Shown one piece after another: positions 1 to 5,792 of a stretch of DNA of 6,384 bases. The DNA lies in NCBI RefSeq assembly GCF_015207245.1, contig NZ_JADEXF010000225.1, forward strand, positions 1 through 6,384, written 5' to 3'. The stretch comes from Nostoc cf. edaphicum LEGE 07299. Its GTDB lineage: Bacteria; Cyanobacteriota; Cyanobacteriia; Cyanobacteriales; Nostocaceae. The translations under genes and the position numbers were made by a program. How positions within the stretch are numbered: the first letter of the stretch is position 1; every line of letters starts with the position of its first letter. The notes beneath the pieces were generated by a model, which saw only the letters and a list, made by a program, of their open reading frames with translations, did not search any database and was not told where the DNA came from.

Positions 1-84
1 TTATGTAGGACATAAGGCTTTTGGTTTATGCCAGTTTTATGCCAGTTTATGCCTTATGTCAGAAGTGTTTTTCGCTGTAATCTA
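1..84. repeat. Short repeat cluster and 10-bp inverted repeat beyond the tRNA-Phe 3' end
   Basis: The octamer TATGCCAG occurs at 27-34 and 38-45, a partial copy TATGCC lies at 48-53, and a further full copy at 83-90 runs into the 3' end of the tRNA gene. A perfect 10-bp inverted repeat (GACATAAGGC at 9-18, GCCTTATGTC at 51-60) encloses the first copies with a 32-nt loop. Read on the minus strand, this hairpin lies just downstream of the tRNA. It is not followed by a T-run, so it is a poor candidate for an intrinsic terminator. No coding region is visible here. Confidence 0.5.
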
Positions 85-157
<73 letters not shown>

Positions 158-184
158 TGGGGCTTTTGTGAGCCACGATTAATC

Positions 185-213
185 AATGTAGCAAACATCT
201 AAAGATATAGCAA
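185..213 (-). promoter_or_regulatory. Putative promoter of tRNA-Phe
   Basis: On the minus strand TTGCTA (208-213) is followed after exactly 17 nt by TACATT (185-190), which is preceded by TGC as in an extended -10 element. Each hexamer matches the sigma-70 consensus at 4 of 6 bases. Transcription would start about 20 nt before the mature tRNA 5' end. The spacing is ideal but the hexamers are only moderate, so this is a candidate. Confidence 0.4.
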
Positions 214-231
214 GTCTTTGGAGAAAAATAG

Positions 232-1113
232 TTATGCAGCTTTCAAACTGAACTTAAACCAGATGAAAACGGCTACAAATAGGAGAAACTGGACAAGAAC
301 AATACTTGGCCCAGAAGCAAGGTTGAAAATACCTGAGACAACGATCCCAGCAATGCTGCTGATGGAACCAACGATCACCGACATGACTAGAAAGCGGGTG
401 AAGTGGTGACTCATCAGTTTGGCGGTAGAGGCGGGAATGACCAAAAAGGCATTCACTAGTAAAACACCGACGGCTTTAATCGCGACAGCAACGGCGAGTG
501 AAAGCAAGACCACAAAAGCGTAGCGATACAATTGGACGGGAACGCCTTGAACTTGAGCTACATCGGGGTTAAGGGTCAATAAAATTTGCTGTCGCAGAGT
601 TGATAGTAAAAATATGCTACCTCCCACAAGAACTAGCAGCGTCAAAATCAAATCTGTGGTGTCGATCGCTAGAATATCCCCGAACAGTACAGCCATCAAA
701 TTGCCACGATATCCTTTAATTAGGCTCGTGAGAATTAAACCGATCGCTAATGCCCCAGATAGCACGATGCTAAGTACGCTATCGCTAGCTAAGTCGGTTT
801 TGTCGATGAAGTAGAGGACAATAACCCCAAAAACTAAGGTAAAAGGTAATAGCATCCAAGTAGGATTTATTTGTAGCAGCACACCTAATGCCACACCTAC
901 CAATGCCGCATGACCAACCGCATGGCTGAAAAATGACAACTGGCGCAAGGTGACAAAACAACCCAACATCCCGCCAAGTATTCCCATCAAGGCAGCACCC
1001 ATAAACGCACGCTGTATCGAGGCAAGTTGTAACAACTCTAGCAAGTCATTACTACTAGCGATCGCAAGCCTTGTTATCTGACAATCATTGAAGAAATTTA
1101 TAATTACTGGCAT
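232..1113 (-). CDS. znuB: Zinc ABC transporter permease ZnuB
   Basis: This encodes the inner-membrane channel subunit of a metal ABC importer of the ABC-3 family (ZnuB/MntB/TroC type), 293 residues, about normal for the family. The family block RQLSFFSHAVGHAALVGVALG (about residues 57-77, with H64 and H68) follows the first membrane segment, and further hydrophobic segments run to the C-terminus, roughly eight in all. The ATG at 1111-1113 has only a weak A-rich stretch before it. Family similarity as I know it begins near residue 24 (DLLELLQL), so the first 20 or so residues may be a lineage-specific extension. No in-frame ATG lies near residue 24; a TTG there would be the alternative start. 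It is the last gene of znuA-znuC-znuB, 47 bp after znuC across an AATTACG repeat. Zinc rather than manganese is inferred from ZnuA. Confidence 0.9.
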   Translation of the reverse strand: MPVIINFFNDCQITRLAIASSNDLLELLQLASIQRAFMGAALMGILGGMLGCFVTLRQLSFFSHAVGHAALVGVALGVLLQINPTWMLLPFTLVFGVIVLYFIDKTDLASDSVLSIVLSGALAIGLILTSLIKGYRGNLMAVLFGDILAIDTTDLILTLLVLVGGSIFLLSTLRQQILLTLNPDVAQVQGVPVQLYRYAFVVLLSLAVAVAIKAVGVLLVNAFLVIPASTAKLMSHHFTRFLVMSVIVGSISSIAGIVVSGIFNLASGPSIVLVQFLLFVAVFIWFKFSLKAA

Positions 1114-1125
1114 TTTTTATTCTTT

Positions 1126-1157
1126 AATTACGAATTACGAATTACGAATTACAAATT
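1126..1157. repeat. Tandem heptamer repeat (AATTACG) between znuC and znuB
   Basis: Three exact copies of AATTACG (1126-1132, 1133-1139, 1140-1146), one variant AATTACA (1147-1153) and a partial copy AATT (1154-1157) fill most of the 47-bp gap between the znuC stop and the znuB start. Tandem heptamers of this kind are known in filamentous heterocystous cyanobacteria as short tandemly repeated repetitive (STRR) sequences. The array leaves znuB without a recognisable Shine-Dalgarno sequence. Confidence 0.9.
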
Positions 1158-1160
1158 CTT

Positions 1161-1937
1161 TTAATGTTGGTGCTGGTAGCGACTGAAACCTGGGCCGTAG
1201 GTTGCTAACAGGTTTTGCGGTGAAAGGGCAATTTCTGGCTTACCAGTACAGACAATACTTTGGTTCAGGCAAAGCACGCGATCGCAATGCCGATTTACCA
1301 TATCAATATCGTGAGAAACTTGTAATACTGTCCAACCTTCTTCTCGCTTTAATTCATTTAGCAAAGCGTAAAAATCTGCTGCACCTTGCACATCAACACC
1401 AGCAAAAGCTTCATCTAGTACCAAGAGTTTCCGAGGCATTACCAAACAATAAGCCAATAAAACCCGCTTCAGTTGACCGCCGCTAAGAGTACCAATAGCT
1501 TGACGCTGTAAATGATAAGCATCAGTTCGCCGTAAAGCTTCTGTTACTGCTGCCGATTTTTCTCGGTCTTCTTTCCACAGCTTGGAGAAAAATGAATTCT
1601 TTCTTTTCCCTTCCTTAGTCCATCCCAGTCCGACTAATTCGCTGACAGAAATAGGAAAGCTCCGGTCAAAAATGAAGTTTTGCGGCATATAGCCCAACGT
1701 GTGGCGTAAATACCCCAATCTGGAAATTGGACGACCCAAGATTTCAATCGTCCCAGCACTTCGAGGTATCAAATCTAAAACCGCTTTTACCAGGGTACTT
1801 TTACCAGCACCATTGGGGCCAACAATGGCTGTATCTGTTCCTGGGAATAATTCAAAGGAAACATCTCGAACAGCTAGATAGTTGCCTTGATAGACAGTTA
1901 ATCCTTCTACTTTCAAAATAGGAATGTCATTAGTCAT
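1161..1937 (-). CDS. znuC: Zinc ABC transporter ATP-binding protein ZnuC
   Basis: This is the cytoplasmic ATPase that drives the ZnuB channel, 258 residues, a typical single-domain ABC protein. All catalytic motifs are intact: Walker A GPNGAGKST (40-48), Q-loop glutamine Q86 in GYMPQN, signature LSGGQ (151-155), Walker B LLVLDE with the catalytic glutamate E176, D-loop AGVD (179-182) and switch histidine H209. The short tail ends YQHQH, a possible minor metal-binding tail. The ATG at 1935-1937 is preceded by TGA CCA, so no longer in-frame start exists nearby. No Shine-Dalgarno sequence is visible, and the start lies inside a GGTCATT-type heptamer repeat that supplies the first residues MTND. 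It sits 169 bp after znuA and 47 bp before znuB, all on one strand. Confidence 0.95.
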   Translation of the reverse strand: MTNDIPILKVEGLTVYQGNYLAVRDVSFELFPGTDTAIVGPNGAGKSTLVKAVLDLIPRSAGTIEILGRPISRLGYLRHTLGYMPQNFIFDRSFPISVSELVGLGWTKEGKRKNSFFSKLWKEDREKSAAVTEALRRTDAYHLQRQAIGTLSGGQLKRVLLAYCLVMPRKLLVLDEAFAGVDVQGAADFYALLNELKREEGWTVLQVSHDIDMVNRHCDRVLCLNQSIVCTGKPEIALSPQNLLATYGPGFSRYQHQH

Positions 1938-2106
1938 TGGTCACTTGTACTGAGCGTAGTCGAAGTATTGGTCATTGGTCACTTGTACTGAGTTTCGACT
2001 GCGCTCAACTACCACGTAGTCGTTGACGTAGCCTCTCGTAGAGAAGTATTGGTCATTGGTCATTGGTCATTTGCAAAGGACAAAAGACAACTGACAAATG
2101 ACAAAT
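1938..2106. repeat. Composite interspersed repeat block between znuA and znuC
   Basis: Nearly the whole 169-bp gap is repetitive. A 22-bp direct repeat occurs at 1933-1954 and 1971-1992, and a 20-bp direct repeat at 1962-1981 and 2043-2062. Three tandem GGTCATT heptamers lie at 2051-2071, and two GACAAAT heptamers in the opposite sense at 2093-2106. The segment TGAGCGTAGTCGAAG (1951-1965) is a 13/15 inverted match to 1993-2007 and could form a stem. A second small stem is TCTC/GAGA (2034-2037, 2041-2044). The motifs TGAGCGTAGTCGAAG and TAGCCTCTCGTAGAGAAG resemble interspersed repeats I recall from Nostoc-type genomes. I see no promoter or gene in the block. Confidence 0.85.
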
Positions 2107-3120
2107 CTATTTACACGATGTTTCCAGAGTTTGCAAATTCGCTTTCATTGCCTTGAAATAATGCTGTGGATCTATTTCGCCAGTTTCTAGAGAATCCAGA
2201 GTACGCAAATTTAATTTCAAGTCTTTAGAGAGGCTGTTTAGCAATTTATTATCTACTCCTGGTTCGCTAAATAAAGCTTTAACTTTGTATTTTTTCACAG
2301 CGCTGACGGCATTTTGGACATCTGTTGGTGAAAGTTGATCTTCGGGAATTTGCACCACTGCAACTTGCTTGAGATTATAGCGTTTAGCTAAATATGGAAA
2401 CGCATCATGAAAGGTAATAAAGGTGCAACTGGGATTTTTCTGCAAAGTCTGCTGAAATTCACTGTTTAAACTTTCTAATTCTTTAATATAAGCTGTAGCA
2501 TTTGCTTCGTAAGTAGCTTTATTCCTCGAATCGGCAGCAATTAATCCATCTCGAATATTTGTTATCTGCTGTTTTGCTAAAACTGGATCTAACCAAACGT
2601 GCGGATTACCCTGACTATGTTCGTGGTCTTTTTCATCTGGCGTCGTTTTGACAACAGGTGAAATTTCATTTAAGGGTTTAATACCAATACTTGCATCAAT
2701 TTCAGTTAATTTGGGATTTTGGGCATTTTTGACAGTACCTTCCAGAAATTCCTCCAAGCCTAAACCATTTTTCACTAACACCTTAGCAGTAGCGATCGCT
2801 TTGATATTTCCTGGTGTCGCTTGGTATTCATGTACCTCTGTACCAGGTGGCACTAGAATTTCTACATCTGCCACATCCCCTGCTACTGCCTTAGTAAACA
2901 AATATATCGGCAAAAATGTCGCTACTACTTTAGTTTTTCCCGACTGTGCCTGTGGGGTAGAAGCAGCTTCTTGTGCTTGCGGCGACTGTTCGGAAGTTTT
3001 TCCCTGATTTGGATTCGATTGGCTACACCCAGTAGCCATCGACAACATTAGCAGAGCAATTATGGGCAAGATGCCACTTCTTTGCCTACCTGTTCTAATT
3101 TCTCTGCAATTCACTATCAC
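2107..3120 (-). CDS. znuA: Zinc-binding lipoprotein ZnuA (periplasmic substrate-binding protein)
   Basis: This is the zinc-capturing subunit of the importer, a cluster A-I (TroA/ZnuA family) binding protein. I chose the GTG at 3118-3120 because GAGG lies 9 nt upstream; it gives 337 residues. ATG codons at 3163-3165 and 3160-3162 and a TTG at 3175-3177 are alternatives without a visible Shine-Dalgarno sequence. A basic n-region (RTGRQR), a hydrophobic core and a lipobox-like MATGC (Cys32) indicate a lipoprotein, with alanine rather than leucine at -3. A low-complexity Gln/Ser/Ala linker follows. Likely metal ligands are H97 (EVHEYQ), H174 (NPHVWLDP) and H238 (TFHDAF). The third histidine is typical of zinc binders, where manganese MntC-type proteins have glutamate. 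The His-rich loop is reduced to DHEH (166 region). C232 and C336 could form a disulfide. It is the first gene of znuA-znuC-znuB, behind a Zur-like operator. Confidence 0.93.
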   Translation of the reverse strand: MIVNCREIRTGRQRSGILPIIALLMLSMATGCSQSNPNQGKTSEQSPQAQEAASTPQAQSGKTKVVATFLPIYLFTKAVAGDVADVEILVPPGTEVHEYQATPGNIKAIATAKVLVKNGLGLEEFLEGTVKNAQNPKLTEIDASIGIKPLNEISPVVKTTPDEKDHEHSQGNPHVWLDPVLAKQQITNIRDGLIAADSRNKATYEANATAYIKELESLNSEFQQTLQKNPSCTFITFHDAFPYLAKRYNLKQVAVVQIPEDQLSPTDVQNAVSAVKKYKVKALFSEPGVDNKLLNSLSKDLKLNLRTLDSLETGEIDPQHYFKAMKANLQTLETSCK

Positions 3121-3135
3121 GATATTTTTCCTCAA
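3121..3135 (-). promoter_or_regulatory. Shine-Dalgarno region deciding the znuA start
   Basis: On the minus strand TGAGG (plus 3130-3134) is followed by nine bases and then GTG at 3118-3120. It is the only purine-rich ribosome-binding match near any of the possible znuA starts, and starting there leaves a standard-length lipoprotein signal peptide of 31 residues. Confidence 0.5.
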
Positions 3136-3194
3136 AACGGATGCTTGCTCCACCTCTGTCATCATCGCTATTGACAATGGGAAGTATTCTAAAT

Positions 3195-3200
3195 TTTATA
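3195..3200 (-). promoter_or_regulatory. Candidate -10 element of the znuA promoter
   Basis: TATAAA on the minus strand directly abuts the Zur-like box at 3201-3215. The expected -35 region reads AATGAG, a poor match. The box would thus cover the spacer and part of the -35 region, a layout consistent with repression by steric block. The assignment is from sequence only. Confidence 0.35.
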
Positions 3201-3215
3201 CTATAATAATTCTCA
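3201..3215 (-). promoter_or_regulatory. Zur/Fur-family operator upstream of znuA
   Basis: Read on the minus strand, TGAGAATTATTATAG matches the 7-1-7 palindrome reported for cyanobacterial Zur (TGATAATNATTATCA) at 12 of 14 defined bases. The wider window 3202-3220 also matches the classical 19-bp Fur consensus at 15 of 19 positions. Zur is favoured over Fur because the adjacent operon is a zinc importer, and Zur represses such operons when zinc is sufficient. The regulator gene itself is not in this window. Confidence 0.65.
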
Positions 3216-3452
3216 TTCTCATTTAAGTACATAATATCATTCTGGGTTTGCTGTGTAATGAGTAACAACAAAATTTTTTCAGACGGTACAGCCCTCTGCA
3301 ATTTAGTTTTCCCTAAATAATTAGGATTTCTTGACTTTTTTTGTTAAAAAGGTTGCTTACTTCTGATAAGATTGCTGACAAATATTCTCATAAAATACCC
3401 GTTAAAAAAAACGTGGTTTGGGTGTGAATTGGAGATTAGTGTGAGGAGAAAA

Positions 3453-5057
3453 ATGCAAAAATTCTGGAAATATCTGTTAGTTAGTCCAGCAGTCTGTGGT
3501 GTCATGCTGTTTGTTAATACTGCTACATTTGCAGGTGAAACATCGGGTAATTATGAAATCAATCAACCGCAAGTTTTGGCTAATCCAGACACGAAAGATC
3601 AGAACATCGGGCAAGTTACCTCCGTATCTCAATTTTCTGATGTACAACCTACTGACTGGGCATTCCAAGCATTGCAGTCCTTAGTTGAGCGTTATGGCTG
3701 TATTGCAGGATACCCAAATAGCACTTATCGGGGTAATCGGGCATTAACACGATATGAGTTTGCTGCTGGTTTGAATGCTTGTCTCGATCGCGTTAACGAA
3801 CTTATTGCTACAGCCACTGGCGATTTAGTTAGTAAACAAGATTTAGCCACATTACAAAAGTTGCAAGAAGATTTTTCCGCAGAACTGGCGACACTCCGAG
3901 GTCGTGTGGATGCAGTAGAAGCGCGAACTGCTGAATTGGAGGCGAATCAGTTCTCAACTACAACTAAACTGCAAGGACAAGTTGTTGCAGTTGTCAGCGA
4001 TGTGTTGTCAGGAAATACAGTCAACGGTGCAGAAATTACAGATGAGAATACAACTTTAGGGGTACGGGCACGTATAGAATTAGTAACCAGTTTCACAGGG
4101 AAAGATACGCTGTTCACCAGAATCCAGGCTAATAATATTCTCAGCCCTAATATTGGTACGCCAGAAGGTAACTTATTTTTTGCTGGCGAGGATGGTACTA
4201 CCGATGCTGCGATAGATGCATTGTTCTACAAATTTCCCTTGGGTGAAAAAACAGAGGTTGTCGCTATTGCTAATGCTGGTGCAGCAGACGACCTTACCAG
4301 CACTGTCAATCTTTTTGATGGTGATGGCGCTTTTGGTGCTTTGTCTACCTTTGGTACGCGTAACCCAATTTATAACCAAATAAATGGTGCGGGGTTGGGG
4401 GTAACATATGATTTCAGCGAAAAATTGGCATTAAGTCTAGGGTATTTGAGTGGTACAGCTAATAACCCTACACTCAATAATGGTTTGTTCAATGGTTCTT
4501 ATGGTGCGTTGGCACAGTTGACAGTTAAACCAAGCGATCGCATTTCTATCGGTTTAACTTACATCAATTCCTACAATCAACCACTACTCACAGGTAGTAA
4601 TGCTGCCACTTTCCAGGATATAGCAGCTATCCAGGGTTTACCAGAAGATCAAGTAGGATTTTCCAGTAATTCTTATGGCGTCCAAGCATCCATTGGCATC
4701 ACTGATAATATCGTCTTGGGTGGTTGGGCTGGATACACCAACAGCCAAAGTTTGAGAGGAACCCGTGGAGACGTTGATATTTGGAACTATGCTGTCACCT
4801 TGGGCTTCCCTGACCTCGGTAAAAAAGGTAACTTAGCAGGTATCATCGCTGGTGTGGAGCCTAAATTAACAAGTTCTGACATTGCAGGGTTGGATAGCGA
4901 TCCTGATACATCCTATCATCTTGAGGCTTTCTACCAGTATAAGCTGAGTGACAATATCACCATTACTCCTGGAGTCATCTGGTTAACATCTCCAGATCAT
5001 AACGACACTAATGATGATGTTGTTATTGGTGCATTGAGAACCACATTCAGTTTCTAA
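3453..5057 (+). CDS. SLH-domain outer-membrane porin (OprB/iron uptake porin family)
   Basis: This is a cyanobacterial outer-membrane porin of the SomA/Slr1841 type, 534 residues from the ATG at 3453-3455. That start was chosen because AGGAG (3444-3448) precedes it and a signal peptide begins there (KFWK, hydrophobic stretch, cleavage after TFA at about residue 27). A longer in-frame start at 3372 would bury the signal peptide. One SLH domain spans about residues 60-117 (FSDV..TDWAFQAL to LTRYEFAAGL), thought to anchor to peptidoglycan-linked polymer. A coiled coil (about 118-175) and a beta-barrel follow, ending in the terminal phenylalanine typical of outer-membrane proteins (TTFSF). Family members are often named iron uptake porins, and their selectivity is for small ions or solutes. 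Transcribed away from znuA, it could admit zinc, but substrate is not readable from sequence. It ends in a strong hairpin terminator. Confidence 0.92.
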   Translation: MQKFWKYLLVSPAVCGVMLFVNTATFAGETSGNYEINQPQVLANPDTKDQNIGQVTSVSQFSDVQPTDWAFQALQSLVERYGCIAGYPNSTYRGNRALTRYEFAAGLNACLDRVNELIATATGDLVSKQDLATLQKLQEDFSAELATLRGRVDAVEARTAELEANQFSTTTKLQGQVVAVVSDVLSGNTVNGAEITDENTTLGVRARIELVTSFTGKDTLFTRIQANNILSPNIGTPEGNLFFAGEDGTTDAAIDALFYKFPLGEKTEVVAIANAGAADDLTSTVNLFDGDGAFGALSTFGTRNPIYNQINGAGLGVTYDFSEKLALSLGYLSGTANNPTLNNGLFNGSYGALAQLTVKPSDRISIGLTYINSYNQPLLTGSNAATFQDIAAIQGLPEDQVGFSSNSYGVQASIGITDNIVLGGWAGYTNSQSLRGTRGDVDIWNYAVTLGFPDLGKKGNLAGIIAGVEPKLTSSDIAGLDSDPDTSYHLEAFYQYKLSDNITITPGVIWLTSPDHNDTNDDVVIGALRTTFSF

Positions 5058-5071
5058 TTTTTTAAAATCTT

Positions 5072-5108
5072 AAAAGAAGACGCAAAGGATAAATTTGCGT
5101 CTTCTTTT
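5072..5108. terminator. Hairpin terminator between the convergent porin and tenA genes
   Basis: A perfect 15-bp stem is formed by 5072-5086 (AAAAGAAGACGCAAA) and 5094-5108 (TTTGCGTCTTCTTTT) around a 7-nt loop. On the plus strand the right arm ends in five T residues (5105-5109), a standard intrinsic terminator for the porin gene, 14 nt after its stop. On the minus strand the structure also ends in TTTT followed by an AT-rich run, so it can serve tenA as well. The two genes converge here with only 80 bp between their stops. Confidence 0.88.
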
Positions 5109-5137
5109 TGTCTAAAGGTTGCTAGATATGAATTTGC

Positions 5138-5767
5138 TCAACTGAACATCCACGCAGCCTGAAAAAAGTCGCGTTCACAAAACATCGCATAACGATAAGT
5201 TGAATGCACAACAGAGTTGGTAGCGGCATAATTGTCAACTAAACTTTCTAATTGTTGTGTTAGTGGTTGAAAATCTGCGCTGCTATAAGTACGAATCCAG
5301 TCTGCATATTGATGATCGGGAATACCGTTACAAGCCAATTTTTCTCCTAAAAAGGCATACAAACGCATACAAGGAGACATTGCCGCCGCAGTCAAACCTA
5401 CATCTTTGCTCCAAGCAGTTGCTAACAAAAAATCAGTATAGCGGCGGGTGGCAGATGCCGGTTCTACAGCATACAAATTGACTCCCCACTCAGAAGCATA
5501 ACTACTATGCAGCCGCAGTTCTTCTAAAACTCCACTAGCTAAATTATGAAATGTGGTGAAACCTAACCAGTCTGGTGCTTTAGCTGCGGCGATACTGTAG
5601 GCACGGGCAAAAGCTTCTAAGAAAAAAGCATCTTGCCCTACGTAGTAAGCAAATTTAGCTTGCTCAAGAGTACCATCGCCAATACCTTGAACGAAAGGAT
5701 GCTCTAAGCAAGCTTGGGCTAAGTCTTGATTTGCTGCCCATAATTGGTTAGATAAGTCATTTGTCAT
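5138..5767 (-). CDS. tenA: TenA family protein (thiaminase II / aminopyrimidine hydrolase-like)
   Basis: This is a 209-residue all-helical protein of the TenA/THI-4 family. Family members hydrolyse aminopyrimidine breakdown products of thiamine for salvage of the HMP moiety. The expected active-site residues are visible: D46 (YYVGQDAFFLEAF), C133 (MSPCMRLY), Y137, Y161 and E198 (FCERDFF), corresponding to Asp44, Cys135, Tyr139, Tyr163 and Glu205 of Bacillus subtilis TenA. The retained cysteine places it in the TenA_C group and argues for real thiaminase-II-type chemistry. The ATG at 5765-5767 lies inside a GTCATTT heptamer array, which supplies the first residues MTND, and no Shine-Dalgarno sequence is seen. 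The natural body of the protein appears to begin at LSNQLW. No TPP riboswitch or other thiamine gene is nearby, so the exact substrate is uncertain. Confidence 0.9.
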   Translation of the reverse strand: MTNDLSNQLWAANQDLAQACLEHPFVQGIGDGTLEQAKFAYYVGQDAFFLEAFARAYSIAAAKAPDWLGFTTFHNLASGVLEELRLHSSYASEWGVNLYAVEPASATRRYTDFLLATAWSKDVGLTAAAMSPCMRLYAFLGEKLACNGIPDHQYADWIRTYSSADFQPLTQQLESLVDNYAATNSVVHSTYRYAMFCERDFFQAAWMFS

Positions 5768-5783
5768 TTGTCATTTGTCATTT
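5756..5783. repeat. Tandem heptamer repeat (GTCATTT)4 overlapping the tenA start
   Basis: Four exact copies of GTCATTT lie at 5756-5762, 5763-5769, 5770-5776 and 5777-5783. On the minus strand each copy carries an ATG in a different frame (ATGs starting at 5760, 5767, 5774 and 5781), and only the one at 5765-5767 is in frame with tenA. Two of the four copies are inside the coding sequence. It is an STRR-type repeat of the same family as those in the znu operon. Confidence 0.92.
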
Positions 5784-5792
5784 GTTAACTGT

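Larger units (their letters stand above)
3121..3452. promoter_or_regulatory. Divergent control region between znuA and the porin gene
   Basis: This 332-bp AT-rich gap holds the control signals of both genes. On the znuA side are the Zur-like box (3201-3215) and a -10-like TATAAA (minus strand, 3195-3200). On the porin side a TTGACT at 3331-3336 resembles a -35 box, but no good -10 lies 16-19 bp after it. TAAGAT (3367-3372) and TAAAAT (3391-3396) are -10-like but have no well-spaced partner. A small palindrome CCTAAATAATTAGG lies at 3312-3325. The porin start is preceded by AGGAG at 3444-3448. No RNA gene or ORF in the gap looks real. Confidence 0.6.

Noticed and set aside
201..219. znuB terminator hairpin AAAGA/TCTTT
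   Set aside because: A 5-bp A/T-rich stem with a 9-nt loop and no T-run is too weak, and it overlaps the putative tRNA promoter.
218..409. Plus-strand open frame between the tRNA and znuB
   Set aside because: Almost entirely antisense to the znuB 3' end, with no family similarity I recognise.
1202..1486. 94-residue plus-strand open frame opposite znuC
   Set aside because: It is the antisense shadow of a well-supported ABC ATPase gene, with no recognisable domain and no Shine-Dalgarno sequence.
1933..2106. CRISPR array
   Set aside because: The repeats are of different families and lengths with irregular spacing, some are tandem without spacers, and no cas gene is near.
2648..3007. 119-residue plus-strand open frame opposite znuA
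   Set aside because: It lies wholly antisense to znuA, and its cysteine- and alanine-rich composition arises from the complement of the Gln/Ala linker.
232..3120. Manganese (MntABC) rather than zinc importer
   Set aside because: The binding protein has histidine (FHDAF) at the third ligand position, where manganese-specific homologues have glutamate, and a Zur-like box precedes the operon. Some uncertainty remains.
3225..3243. Second Zur box around ATAATATCATT
   Set aside because: The half-sites do not match the 7-1-7 palindrome well enough to tell it from AT-rich background.
3095..3301. Minus-strand 68-residue open frame over the znuA promoter
   Set aside because: It overlaps the Zur-like box and the znuA start in another frame, and its composition is unlike a protein. 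It may be an artefact of AT-rich control DNA.
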